This document shows positions 10,825-20,648 of a stretch of 64,000 nt of DNA, piece by piece. The translations under genes and the position numbers were made by a program. This DNA comes from Balamuthia mandrillaris (Eukaryota > Discosea > Longamoebia > Balamuthiidae), in the NCBI GenBank assembly GCA_031835245.1, contig JAVKOQ010000081.1, positions 62,001 to 126,000 of the forward strand, read 5' to 3'. The notes below the pieces were generated by a model. It was not told where the DNA came from and did no database searches. It saw only the letters and a program-made list of their open reading frames with translations. Positions within the stretch are counted from its first letter, which is position 1, and each line of letters opens with the position of its first letter.

Positions 10825-12396
10825 ATGTCCAAGCGATTGCGTCGATACGAGAAAGAGAGTAGCAGGCCAAAAGCAAAGATGCAACACCACCTGAAGAAGA
10901 GCGGGGGTGGTGGCGCTCGCCTCGCGTGGCAACACTTTGGCGCTACCAAATGGTCATCATTCCAGCCGGTCAAACGTGCACTATGGCTCAACCACCATCC
11001 CTCTTTCATTGCTCGTCAAGGAGCTAGCTGCTCCTCATCTCCTCTCCTGGGGCTTCAGCATCGTGGCCTGTCCACCACGTTCGGTCGATCATCCTCTCGC
11101 TTCACCTCCTCTCCTGTCGTCGCTCCTTCTTTGCTCAAATGCCCTTTTGAGGCCTTGCAGAGAAGCACCACTTCACATGGCGCGCTCTCCTGCCGTCGTG
11201 AGGCCCAAAGGCTAACCGCAGGACCCTCTTCTGTCAGAGGCTACCTCACTGTACCTCCACGAAATACGCTTGGTGGCACGTTCGTCATCTATTCCCTTCT
11301 TGCCATCAACGCTGGCGTTTTTTACATGTGGAGAGAGATGTCTGAATATTGGATGATGGACAACTTTACTACCAGCTGGGAAAACCTTTACAAGGTCTTT
11401 TCTTTTTCTCTTTCTTTTCTCTTCAGCTTTGTCTCCTGTTTGTCCTTGTTCCTGTGATTCTTCTTGTTCTTCTTCTTGTTCTTCTTCTTTCTTGTTCTTT
11501 CTTGCCATTCCTCCTTTCTTACCTGTTTTCCTTCGTAGGACCGTCCATATACACTGTTGACGGCAGCGGTGAGCCATCGCGATTTGAGTCACATTGCATG
11601 TAATTCTATGGGCCTCTACTTCCTTGGCGTTCCACTTATAAGCCTCATTGGCCCTGTTCGCTTCCTTGCGATCTATGCTGCTGCAGGTCTGTTATTGTAT
11701 CAACCCACCACCTCTTAAAACAACTAAAAAGTCTTACTTCCGCCCTTCTTCAGGTATCTGTGGTTCGTTGGGTCATCTTTATTATACCAGATACTTCAAG
11801 TACAGAAATAGGAGGTTTGTCACTCTACCTCTCTTCTCTCCTCCCTTCTCGTTCGCTTCTCTACTGGATTCATAACGTAAGGACTGTGATCATTTAGCTA
11901 TTGGTATCACGAACAAGCTCTCGGCATGAGCGGCGCTGTCACCGCGTTCTGTACAATGTTTGCCATTCTTTTGCCTCATGAAACGCTGCTAATAGTACGT
12001 CACTCCTACTGTTTCCCCTCCTCTTCTACAACATGAAATTTTTAACTCTCTCTCTGTCTCTCTCTCTCTCTCATCTCCTCTGCTCTGCTTCTCTGCTTTA
12101 ATGCAGTTTGGAGTGATACCAACACCAGCATGGCTCGCTGGGCTAGGTTTTATTGCTCTGGATGCCTACAATGCCTACCACAATCCCAATTCGAGGATCA
12201 GCCATTCCGGCCATCTTGGCGGTTCCTACTTTGCTCTCTCCCCTCCTCCCAGTCCCTCTCTTTTGGCGGGCATACTGACAAGCTGCGAAACATTGTCTTT
12301 CAAACAGGAGCGCTGGTAGGAGCGTTGTACGGGCTATGGTATTTGCGCCGAAATGCTGGTGTGTCCATGTTTCGACACTTTTTCAGAAGAAGATAG
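10825..12396 (+). CDS. PARL-like mitochondrial rhomboid protease
   Basis: About six exons. The N-terminal ~130 residues are rich in Arg, Ser and His with almost no acidic residues, as in a mitochondrial targeting sequence. The rhomboid core follows: VIYSLLAINAGVF, then HIACNSMGLYFLG with the conserved His and Asn, then the active-site serine in ALGMSGAVTAF (GxSG), and the catalytic His in RISHSGHLGG. It ends GLWYLRRNAGVSMFRHFFRRR. The order and the Arg-rich presequence match PARL/Pcp1 of the inner mitochondrial membrane, which cleaves membrane-anchored substrates such as PINK1-type proteins and dynamin-like GTPases. Both residues of the Ser-His dyad are present. Introns hold (CT)n tracts (near 12050). 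The true start could be the Met at 10879. Confidence 0.88.
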
Positions 12397-12934
12397 GTAG
12401 GTGCGAATTGAGCACTGCTATCACCTATTTTCTCGCAGCTAGAAACAGCTGCGTTTTGTTTTTATTGTTCGCTCTCTGTAAATGGTCACCACCTTCCATT
12501 TCCTCTTTATTTTCATATCTTTGTGTTGTTGCGTGTAGGACGTCCCCTGAACCTAACGGAAGGTGGAAGAGCTTCCTATCAAGTTATTCAATGGATCGTT
12601 CAATTCCCTCTGCCTCGCCTCTTCGTTAAGAGATAAGCACGCACCCCACGACGTGAACGTAGCGTGCATCGAAAGCTTTCCCTTGACCGTGTGGACGAGG
12701 GTGGTTAGTTAGTTAGCTCATCACCTTCTCCTTCTCCTCCTTTTGTAGGTCTGCTAAGGAGACTGAAATTTATGGGATATTTTCATGTCGTCACGTGAAA
12801 ATTAAGGACACGAGAAAGGGCTGGTAATGTCTAAATTCAATTTATGGGGTTAATCTTTGTGCGGACACATTGCCAAAGGAGATCTTGCTGTTGTGCGACA
12901 CTCTTCGCAGGCGAACAAGCAAGAGCGCGAGTGT
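12397..12934. other. intergenic, convergent 3' ends
   Basis: 540 bp between the rhomboid stop and the stop of the Cys-rich gene. Pyrimidine-rich. A palindrome (ATTTTCA, 10-nt loop, TGAAAAT) that includes an E-box CACGTG lies near 12779-12804. No gene is supported. Confidence 0.3.
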
Positions 12935-13325
12935 TTAGCATTCGGTTCTGCCAAGGTTACGGTTCACACAGACGCCGTCCTGGCAGAGGCAATCCTCGGG
13001 GGTGTAGGCAGCCTGGCAGTCAAAGATATCGGTGCATACCTCTGGAGGGGAGCACGCCTTGAGTTGAGAAAAGATAAGGTGAGACACCAGTGCTAAAACA
13101 ATGAAAGAACAATGTGAGAAGGATACACACAGTGATACTGTTTCTGTTGAGGCAGGTGTGAGGGTGACACACAGGGGCGGGCACACAGTCGTTGTCCGAG
13201 CTGCAGCGCAGGGCGCAACGTCCGTTCACGTCTCCTCCATCATCATCATCGCACCAGTGGTAACGTCCAGCACTGGCCAGGCCAAGCAAGGCCACAATCA
13301 CGGCTGCGTAGAGTAAAACCTTCAT
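12935..13325 (-). CDS. small secreted cysteine-rich protein
   Basis: Two exons. Start at 13325 (MKVLLYAAVIVALLGLASAG), a textbook signal peptide with cleavage likely after ASA or ASAG. The mature part has a WCDDDDGGD acidic turn and many cysteines (CALRC, DNDC, PVCHPHTC). An intron of roughly 100 nt (most likely from a GTGTGT donor near 13120) leads to ACSPPEVCTD, FDCQAAY, EDCLCQDGVC and the end RTEC. It would be about 100 aa with some 14 Cys, presumably disulfide-bonded and extracellular or in the cyst wall. I recognise no named family; WAP-like and EGF-like spacing were considered and do not fit well. A TATA element lies upstream on the same strand. Confidence 0.7.
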
Positions 13326-13439
13326 GACGCGGTTGTCTGGTAACAAGGGATAAATATGGTCTCTGGTGGAAGAGTCTATTGTTGTTGGTGTTTAGTGGTT
13401 GTTGTTGTTGTTAGAAGAAGTGCCACTGTAAATGATTGT

Positions 13440-13449
13440 CCTTTTTATA
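13440..13449 (-). promoter_or_regulatory. TATA box of the secreted Cys-rich gene
   Basis: On the minus strand the sequence reads CTATAAAAAGG about 115 bp upstream of the ATG at 13325. A CCAAT box on the same strand (plus-strand ATTGG near 13611) lies further upstream. This is one of the few clear TATA elements in the window, which suggests strong or inducible expression. Confidence 0.55.
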
Positions 13450-14239
13450 GTTGGCATCCACAAAAGCATCAACAAAAGGCCCCTCCTAGATAATCGGCAG
13501 AGAATCCGCAGGCACAGCACGGGTTGGATGTCCTCCCCAATACAATTTCGGGAGCGGTTTGGCGGGTCCTCCCACATATCTCCCTGCTTGCGCTGGCCCA
13601 CCGCGCGCTGATTGGTTGCATCTCCCAAAGGTGCATGCGGGTACCGGGTAAACCACCCCGTTCCCTCCAAACCTCCGCCAGATTTCTCTCTGCAACACAT
13701 TGCCACGCCAAACGTGCTGTCGGGCGTGGCCATCAAGCTGCTGTCACACGTGTATAACCCTATCGAAAGCATAGCAGAAGAGCGGGAGAACAGAAGTAGA
13801 GGAGAAGCAGAGAGAGAGAGAGAGAGAGAGAGACAGAATGGAAGAGTGAGAGTGAGTAAGCGAACAAGAGATGAGAGGAGAGCAGGGAGGAAGGGAGCAA
13901 CAAAGAGAAGTACGAGCAAGAGAACTTTGACAAAAATGCGAGATGCAAATAGTAAATAAATAAAAAATAAATAAGTACAATAATGGGGAATGCAAGGTTC
14001 AAACGTAATAACGAGCGCTATAAGAAGCCGTGGCGTTGTTGAAGTGCTATCCACTTTAAATTAGTTTGGAGGGCGCACCACTTCTTACCTGTTGTTGCTG
14101 CGTGACGGTAATAAAGTGCAGGTTATGCCTCTTGCTTGCTTTCTATTTTTTTTGATTCATTGTTTGCGTTCTTTTTTGTTGACTGTCTCTTGGTGCTTGC
14201 GTCTGGTGATCTCAAAGACGTGGCTGTTGATGGCTCTGT
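13450..14239. other. upstream region of the Cys-rich gene and 3' flank of the hydrolase
   Basis: About 800 bp without a supported gene. It includes a (GA)n microsatellite at about 13812-13832 and an A/T-rich stretch of AATAAATAA units at about 13945-13975. Long frames here come from the low-complexity GA tract. Confidence 0.3.
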
Positions 14240-15857
14240 TCAGCTTTGCAAAAAGGGGGTGGCAACCTTGAGGAACTCTTCCGGGTGGGTGAAATGCAAC
14301 CAGTGGCCGGCTCCCTCGATGGGAAGAATCCGGGCGTTGGGGAACATCTGGAAAATGTCCCTGTAAACATTCGGCGTGATGTAGTTGCTGTTACTTCCGC
14401 CCACAAACAAGGTTTCTCCGTGAAATGGAGGCAGCACTTCCGTCTCCCAACGATGAGGAGGTGAAAGTTTGTTGAGAGAAGCCCCATTAGGGTGGTAGTG
14501 GTGGTGACTAAGGCCGTTGCCGGTGGTGCCGCCGTTGGAGAGGCCGTTGTTGGGGGAGTATTTGAGGTGGTAAAAGTCTCTGACGTCGACTAGGAACTTT
14601 TCGATGGTGTCCACGTTGATTCGCCAACTCCAAACTTTACTCAATTCGTCTCGCACCAAGTTCGTCATCAAGAAGCCTCTTGTTGTGGCATCCTGTTTAA
14701 TGGTTACGAAGTAAAACATGAAAGTAAGGATAAAAGAGAATAACGAAAATAATAAAAGACAAAAGGAACGAAAGTTCAAGAGATAACATACCGGTACGTG
14801 AAGTTTCATCACTTCTTCTATTTGTGAGCGAGAGTACAGTGGGTTCAACGGAATGGTCTTCATCATGTAGACATAGTCCTCAAACAGTCTTGCTGGAGCG
14901 TATGCAACGGGAGCCACATCTACCACCACAAGCTTATCCACAAGCTCAGGATACCTAGACGCCAGTCCCATGGCCACTTTGCCGCCCTGACATTGTATGA
15001 CATCCAAACAGTTGTCAGGTTTGTAATTGTGGAAGGTAGGAATGAGAAGAGAGACAGAGTTTAAGGGGAGGAGAAGGATTGTACCATACTGTGACCCATT
15101 ACCGAGACCTTCTTCAAATCCTTATTTCTCAGGATAAGTGCTCGCACATCCTCCACCATGTCGCTATAATACATCGTCTCGGTGTGAGGGCTCCTTCCAT
15201 GGTTTCTCAGGTCCACCAGATGGCAGTCATACTTAAGGCTATAGCTAAATCGTTTGCCTATGTTACGCCAGTTCATGCCGCTCTACAGAGTCAAAAAAGA
15301 TCGATAGAAGAATGAGACAAAGTCCTTTGCAATGGCCTCGTGAAACTCACTCAAACAAATAAAGGACTAAACGTACGCCAAAGAGGCCGTGCAGAATGAG
15401 CAATGCAGAGGAAGGATCTCTCGCCTTAAGCCGCGATGACACAATCGTATATTCCAGGTCAACAACCGGCATCATTGTTGTGGCTGTTGTTGCCGTCGTT
15501 TGGGGGAGTGGCTGCAACATCGAAGAAAGAGTTGCATCCCTTTGTTGTTTCGTTTTGAAGGAGCAGAAAAGAGTACGAGTCAGTAACGTGGAACAAGAAG
15601 AAAGTTGAGAGAAAAAACATGAGAGGCACGTACACTGTGGCGTCCAACGGAGGTTCATGGAAGGACGGGACGGCTTCAGCCATGGCCGCTGTAGAGAAGG
15701 ATCGGTGCTCCTCTTTGGTGAAAAAACGGGGCCTGGCGATTCGTGTAACCGCAACGGAGCCATAACGCTGATGAGTTGGTCGTAACTTGGAGTAACGGAG
15801 CAGGCGCCAAGCTCCATTACTTCTTATTGCAGTTGCGGTGGTCGTTGTGAGGTTCAT
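14240..15857 (-). CDS. ABHD11-like alpha/beta hydrolase, mitochondrial
   Basis: Five or so exons from the ATG at 15857 (MNLTTTTATAIRSNGAWRLL). The first ~60 residues are basic and Ser/Thr-rich, a likely mitochondrial presequence. Then: LLILHGLFG, a GMNWRNIGKR helix, CHLVDLRNHGRSPHT, MVEDVRALI and VMGHSM joined by an intron to GGKVAMGLASRYPELV, giving the nucleophile elbow GHSMGG. VVVDVAPV follows, and the catalytic His lies in IEGAGHWLHFTHPEEF near the end. This is the YbfF/ABHD11 layout; human ABHD11 is a mitochondrial serine hydrolase that protects lipoylated 2-oxoglutarate dehydrogenase. A poly-His/Asn insert (HHHYHPNG) sits before the final strand. A 43 bp piece of its first exon recurs at 17362-17407. 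Confidence 0.88.
15668..15710 (+). repeat. direct repeat copy A (inside ABHD11-like exon 1)
   Basis: 43 nt starting GGACGGCTTCAGCCATG and ending GAAGGATCGGTGCTC. It matches 17362-17407 in the same orientation, except for a 3-nt length difference and about three substitutions. Here it is coding on the minus strand (region of SFSTAAMAEAV). Confidence 0.9.
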
Positions 15858-16265
15858 ATTTTTTTTTCGTTTTTGAAGAAGACGTTTAAAAGGACGACGT
15901 TCCTCTCACAAAGTATGTACTACTCCGTCTGAGAGTTTCCAACCACAGAAGAAATTCTATTCTTATAAAAACCGAGCTTGTAGGGCTACCCAACCAAAGC
16001 ACTTGTTGTTGCAGGGTCCGCGGCAGGAGCAGGAGCAGGAGCAGGAACAGGAGCACTGGTGCTACTGAATTTATGTGCGCGTTGTTGCCTTGCTGTTATT
16101 TTTATTATACGAGGACCACCACTGCACAACTTTTAAGGCTGCAAAGTCGCCCTACTTTTCTTTCTTTGTATTTTCTTTCCCTTTGGGGGCAAAGCACAAG
16201 CACAGGTGCCACCCTTACTTTTTGGGTGTAATTTCTCCCTCCCAAAAAACATTTTTTTCCTCTAA
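15858..16265. other. intergenic region 5' of the Fanzor-like ORF
   Basis: Contains the promoter of the ABHD11-like gene (-) and whatever precedes the Fanzor-like ORF (+). A short CAGGAG hexamer array lies at about 16024-16056. I see no recognisable N-terminal (WED/REC) coding for the Fanzor-like protein, though small exons could hide here. Confidence 0.35.
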
Positions 16266-16280
16266 AAGGGAACATTTCAG

Positions 16281-17189
16281 CAGGCCAACAAAAGGAAACC
16301 GAAGCAAAAGCGGACGCGAAATCCTCACGTTAAGCACGTCGACCCCCTCTTCGATCCCGTGGCGGACGCTTTCGAGGGCTTGGAGCTGGACGACAGAGGG
16401 CGCTTGAAGAGGACCTGTACCCTGCACAAGGATAAGCGGCAGCATTTTTGGCTTTGCGTGCCGATCCCCATCCAACAGCATGAACGGGCTCCCGAAAACC
16501 AAGGGAGCATCGTGGCCTTGGATCCAGGGGTTCGCACCTTCCTGTGTGGATACAGTCCTACCGAAGGGGCGGTGAGGGAGTTTGGGCGCAACGACTTTGG
16601 CCGCATCTGGCGTCTCGGGAAACACGCGGACGCCTTGCAGTCCAAAATCGACCGCTCCCCACCGAGCCGCCGCAAGAGAAAACTCCGTGCTCTGCTGAAG
16701 CTGCGCAAGAGGATCACCAACATGGTCGACGATTTTCACCGCAAGACGGCCCTCTTCCTGTGCCGCCGCTACGATCATGTCATCATCCCCACCTTTGGTG
16801 TAAAGGGCATGACTGCCATCCGGGGGAGACGGCGGAGGAAGATCGGCAAAAAGACGGCCAGGATGCTCTACTCCTGGGGCCATTACCGATTCCGCCAGTG
16901 GCTGATGCACAAGGCGAGGGAATGGGGCACCAGGGTCTACGTTCGATCGGAGGCTTGGACCAGTAAGACTTGCACCTGGTGCCTCCGTGTGACCCACGAA
17001 CAGAAACAACACAATCGACGAGAGCGGATCTTCGAGTGCAAACACAGGGACTGTGGGATACGACTGGATCGCGACATAAATGGAGCGCGCAACATACTCC
17101 TCCGGAGCCTCTGTTGCGCAGCGTTGCCCGATGGAGCCAATGGGGGCGTGCTGGTGGGAAAGTGGATGGGCGCTTCTGAAGCCCTCTAG
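16281..17189 (+). mobile_element. TnpB/Fanzor-family RNA-guided nuclease (C-terminal two thirds, probably N-truncated)
   Basis: The open frame follows an acceptor-like TTTCAG at 16275-16280 and runs to the stop at 17189. The longest listed form, from a GTG at 16359, is 276 aa; the numbering below uses it. A basic lead-in (KRKPKQKRTRNPH) precedes the end of a WED-like strand pair. RuvC-I is VALDPGVRTF (Asp55). The RuvC-II site reads VIIPTFGVKGM, lacking the usual Glu at position 144. A Glu lies at 198 in VRSEAWTSKTC, and a CxxC (205/208) plus C227 and C232 form the zinc ribbon. RuvC-III is LDRDINGARNI (Asp239). A displaced Glu about 50 residues on is the rearranged active site reported for Fanzors. 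TnpB/Fanzor proteins cut DNA guided by an omega RNA from the element end. Full proteins have an N-terminal REC/WED region not seen here, so it may be truncated or have unseen exons. Plain DNA-transposon class. Confidence 0.85.
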
Positions 17190-17228
17190 TCCACCCCATC
17201 ACCACATCCTCGCAAGAACTTTCATTTT

Positions 17229-17242
17229 GTGAGTTTACTCAC
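17229..17242 (+). repeat. short hairpin just 3' of the Fanzor-like ORF
   Basis: GTGAG, loop TTTA, CTCAC: a perfect 5-bp stem 40 nt after the stop codon. In TnpB/Fanzor loci the guide RNA and element right end overlap this zone, so it is a candidate structural part of an omega RNA or transposon end. Such a short stem can also arise by chance. Confidence 0.3.
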
Positions 17243-17361
17243 TTGTGTGACTTTTAATCCATCAGCAAAAGTGGGTTTTTTTCGGCAACACGAAAGAACA
17301 ACAACGTTACGTCATTCTTGTCGACGCACAGGCAGACGTCAGCCAGAGAGAAGGGCGAAAC

Positions 17362-17407
17362 GGACGGCTTCAGCCATGCCCTCCGCTGTAGCGAAGGATC
17401 GGTGCTC
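17362..17407 (+). repeat. direct repeat copy B (3' flank of COG6)
   Basis: 46-nt copy of 15668-15710. On the minus strand it can be read like the ABHD11-like exon, with a 3-nt in-frame difference (SFATAEGMAEAV versus SFSTAAMAEAV). It abuts and overlaps by two bases the COG6 stop codon (17406-17408). The Fanzor-like ORF lies between the two copies. Confidence 0.88.
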
Positions 17408-18311
17408 AGAGACCCAACATGGTGCGCACTTGGTCTGGCTTGTAGTGGAGGATGGTGGGGTGGTCGTCGTATTTGTTGCGAGGATCCACGATGGCCTCGT
17501 AGAGGGTTTCATAGACATTCACGATTACTTGACCGACACGATCTTTGGCTGTTCTACGAAGAATGGTATCCACAAGTCGGTCGCATTGTGGCATGATGAG
17601 CGCCTCCAACTCGAACAAAGCCCTCTCGAATGAGCGCATCGCTGTGCCTACTGCCCTCGAGTCCATGGATGGTTCTTTCGAGAGCGGACGCTTTTGTTGG
17701 TGAATATTAAAGGATGAAGAAATGTTAAGAAGATCGAGGAGAGAGAGAGAGAGTACCTCCGAAGTTCTATTTTGGAGAATATGAAGCTTTTCTACGAGAT
17801 TGCAATGCCGCAGAAAGATGGCCGTCTGAAGTTAGTTGTTGTTTTAAGGTTTGTTTAAGGTATTAGTTCATGAAGTAAAGGAGCGAAAGAGCGCATAAAA
17901 TATCGATACCTCTTCTTGAACCAAAGTATCCATATGGGAGTCTATATGCAAGCCAAGTGCTTCGGCCCTCTCTGATGTAAACTCATACGCTGCCACTGTG
18001 TTCTTTAGGCCGAAGTCATCAACACAAACAACTAAAGCAGATACAATGGAAGAGAGGGAGAGGAGAGAGACAAGGTAAAACCAGAGAGCAAACCTTCATG
18101 ACGCTAAGGCAGTTGATAAGATATACAGCCATGTCAGGAGCATTAAGGACGGTGGCATTAACAGTACACATGTGCACTAAAGGATCGATTACAGAAGCTA
18201 CCACTGGAGCAAACTCGCGCTCTCGCTCATCAGAAGGTACCAAGGATTCATCAAAAGTTGCCATGATTTCCATCTGAACAAAATAGAAACGAATGAGTTA
18301 CGAGAGAGAGT

Positions 18312-18354
<43 letters not shown>

Positions 18355-20485
18355 ATAGGAAGAAGAAAAAGAGAAGAAAGTATACCAGACGGCTCATTGC
18401 TTCATGAACAGCGTGTGGAGGAGCTAGATCGGGAGGAGGCCGCTGGAAGAGAGTATATTTGTTATTTACTTGGAATGGGAGCAGCAGCAGCAAAAGAAGA
18501 TGAAAGGAGGAGCAGGAGCAGAAGAAGAACAATAACAGCAACTAACTAAACGAAGAGCAAGGAGAACAAGAAGACTACAAACTGTTATGCTTGCCATGAG
18601 CTTCTCCGAATGTTGCTTGATTAGATTATAGAATAGCTTCAATGTTTCGTCTCTACAACTAAAGTCAAGCCTGTTAATAAAAACTGCACAAAAATAATGC
18701 AAAGAAGCAGGACTTACTAATTGAAAGCATCTGTCAAAGAAGATGTCTTGCCAATTATCTTGGCTATAGTCCGAGAGTAGAAATCCAACACATTGCTTAG
18801 CCGATAGACTTGAACAATACCTGGCTGATTCTCTTCATCTAAAATATGATCCAATCGCACCTAACAAAAAAAAAAAAATAATAAAAATAAAGTAAGCAAT
18901 ACTATAAAAATAGAACGCTACGTAGGAGGATGTGGAAAAAGCGGCAACACAGACCTTGAAAGGGTGAACAAGAGCTTCAAAAATGCGACTCAGCACTTCC
19001 TTGATGTTATCGCCAACGGCTATTTGAGCAGCGTCATTCACGACTTCAAATGACTTGCGTTTTTCTCCGTTCTCTTTGTCGTTTTTATTTCTGCTCCTCC
19101 AATCCAGTAATACACGCAGCTCTGGATCACTCAGAATTCTATTTTTTGCTGCGTGCAACATATTCAGTATGAGTTTGTTATGCCGTGTACAAAAAAAAAA
19201 GCGATGAGAATCACCTTCATGACCAAACACACGATTAAGCAACTCATATTCAGAAGCGACGGCTTGATGGATCCACGCAAGCATGTCACCAACGTATCGA
19301 AGAGGATCGTGCGCATGCATTTCGATGGGTCTTGGCATGCCGCCAGGCCCTCCCACCGTTAGAGCGATGTGAAAGGCTTCCACTAGCATTTGTGAGCGAG
19401 TGGCTACTATCTCATCAAAACAATAACTGTTTTGTCATATTCATTTCACGTTTTAGTTCCACAGAACTGAGAAAAAAAAAAGAAAAACTTACTTAAGAAG
19501 AACAGGCTGCTTTTCTTTCAAAGTTACAACAGCCACAACCACCAAAGGGTCAATGTCGCTGACATCATCCTGTATGGAGTGAAACTCGTCCTTGACCCAC
19601 CGAAATAGTTTGTCGTAGGCTGATTGTTGGTGCATACTCATCAGTTCCATCACTTCAAACCTATTTTAGTTGCATCAGCGGGAGAAGAAAGAGAGAAAGA
19701 CCGAGAGGAGCACAGTGGAGAAAGCGAGAGAGAGAGATCACCCTATTTGTTGGTGAGTGCGAAGAAGAATTGGGCATTCGCTGTAGATCTGCATGACTCG
19801 TCGCAAGGCGAGGAAGAAGTCTTTGCTGATGGCAGAGGACTCGTGCAACGCAGCGTTCTCTTCCGCAGTAAGCTCAAACCGAGACAAAAAGGCATCTGCC
19901 ATGTTCTTTCGAGCAACGTTCTCGTTCCTGAGCACATTAACCAAAGTGAGAACAGTATTAGAAGAAAGGAATTTCAAGAACAAGCACAAGAAGAAGAAAG
20001 AACAGGAGAAACAATAACAACCACAACCACACAACAACCAAATAAACAGAAAAGAGTAGGCGAAGCTACCGCTTTTGTTGAAGTTGCTCCGCTTTTGCCA
20101 GCAACTGACCAGCGTTTTGTTTGGTGTGGTTGAGCCTCTGCTCCATGTTCACGCAGCAGCTTTTCATGCCGTCCACTGTCGCTTGCACCTCATCAAGATG
20201 CTGATATGCCAGAGGAATAAGTTCCTTTTGGAAAACAGAGAGGCTAAAACACAACAAACAACAACAACAAACCTGTTGCACAATCTTGAAAGCATTGAGA
20301 AAGTCGTTGTTGACGGCCAGGCTGCGTTTCTCCATCTCGCTGCGAAGGTTTCTTCGCGCGTCGGCCGTGTTGTCGTCGTACCAAGTGGACAAATACTCCA
20401 GAGAGGTGATCAGGCCGGCCTCATCCAGGTTCGTTTGGGTGACCTTGTCCAACCTCCTATTCAACGACGCTTTCATCTTCTCCAT
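17406..20485 (-). CDS. COG6: Conserved oligomeric Golgi complex subunit 6
   Basis: About thirteen short exons. Start at 20485 ([15 protein letters not shown]). Matches to COG6 in order: [49 protein letters not shown], the nearly invariant [20 protein letters not shown] followed by [24 protein letters not shown] and [18 protein letters not shown] segments, [30 protein letters not shown], and the C-terminal [36 protein letters not shown]6 is part of the COG complex that tethers vesicles for retrograde traffic within the Golgi. Length is normal for the family, so the gene looks intact. Many introns carry (GA)n on the plus strand, that is CT on the coding strand. Its stop codon touches the repeat shared with the ABHD11-like gene. 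Confidence 0.93.
18304..18351 (+). repeat. (GA)n microsatellite in COG6 intron
   Basis: About 20 GA units, CT on the coding strand, inside a COG6 intron. Confidence 0.9.
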
Positions 20486-20648
20486 CTCTCTCTCTCTCTC
20501 TCTCGTATTTTTTTTCTCTTATTTCAAGTGTATTTATGTCATCATGACGACATGATAATTTTCATGACGTCGTGGGATGATGTGTCGACTGAATATCGAA
20601 GCAAGATAGCGCGTGTGGAGTAATTTTTCTCACCACAAAGAAAAACAG

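Noticed and set aside
13392-14054. 220-codon minus-strand frame
   Set aside because: Runs through a (GA)n tract and A/T-rich spacer; low-complexity translation without motifs.
16215-17045. 276-codon minus-strand frame opposite the Fanzor-like ORF
   Set aside because: No recognisable family, whereas the plus strand has RuvC and zinc-ribbon motifs.
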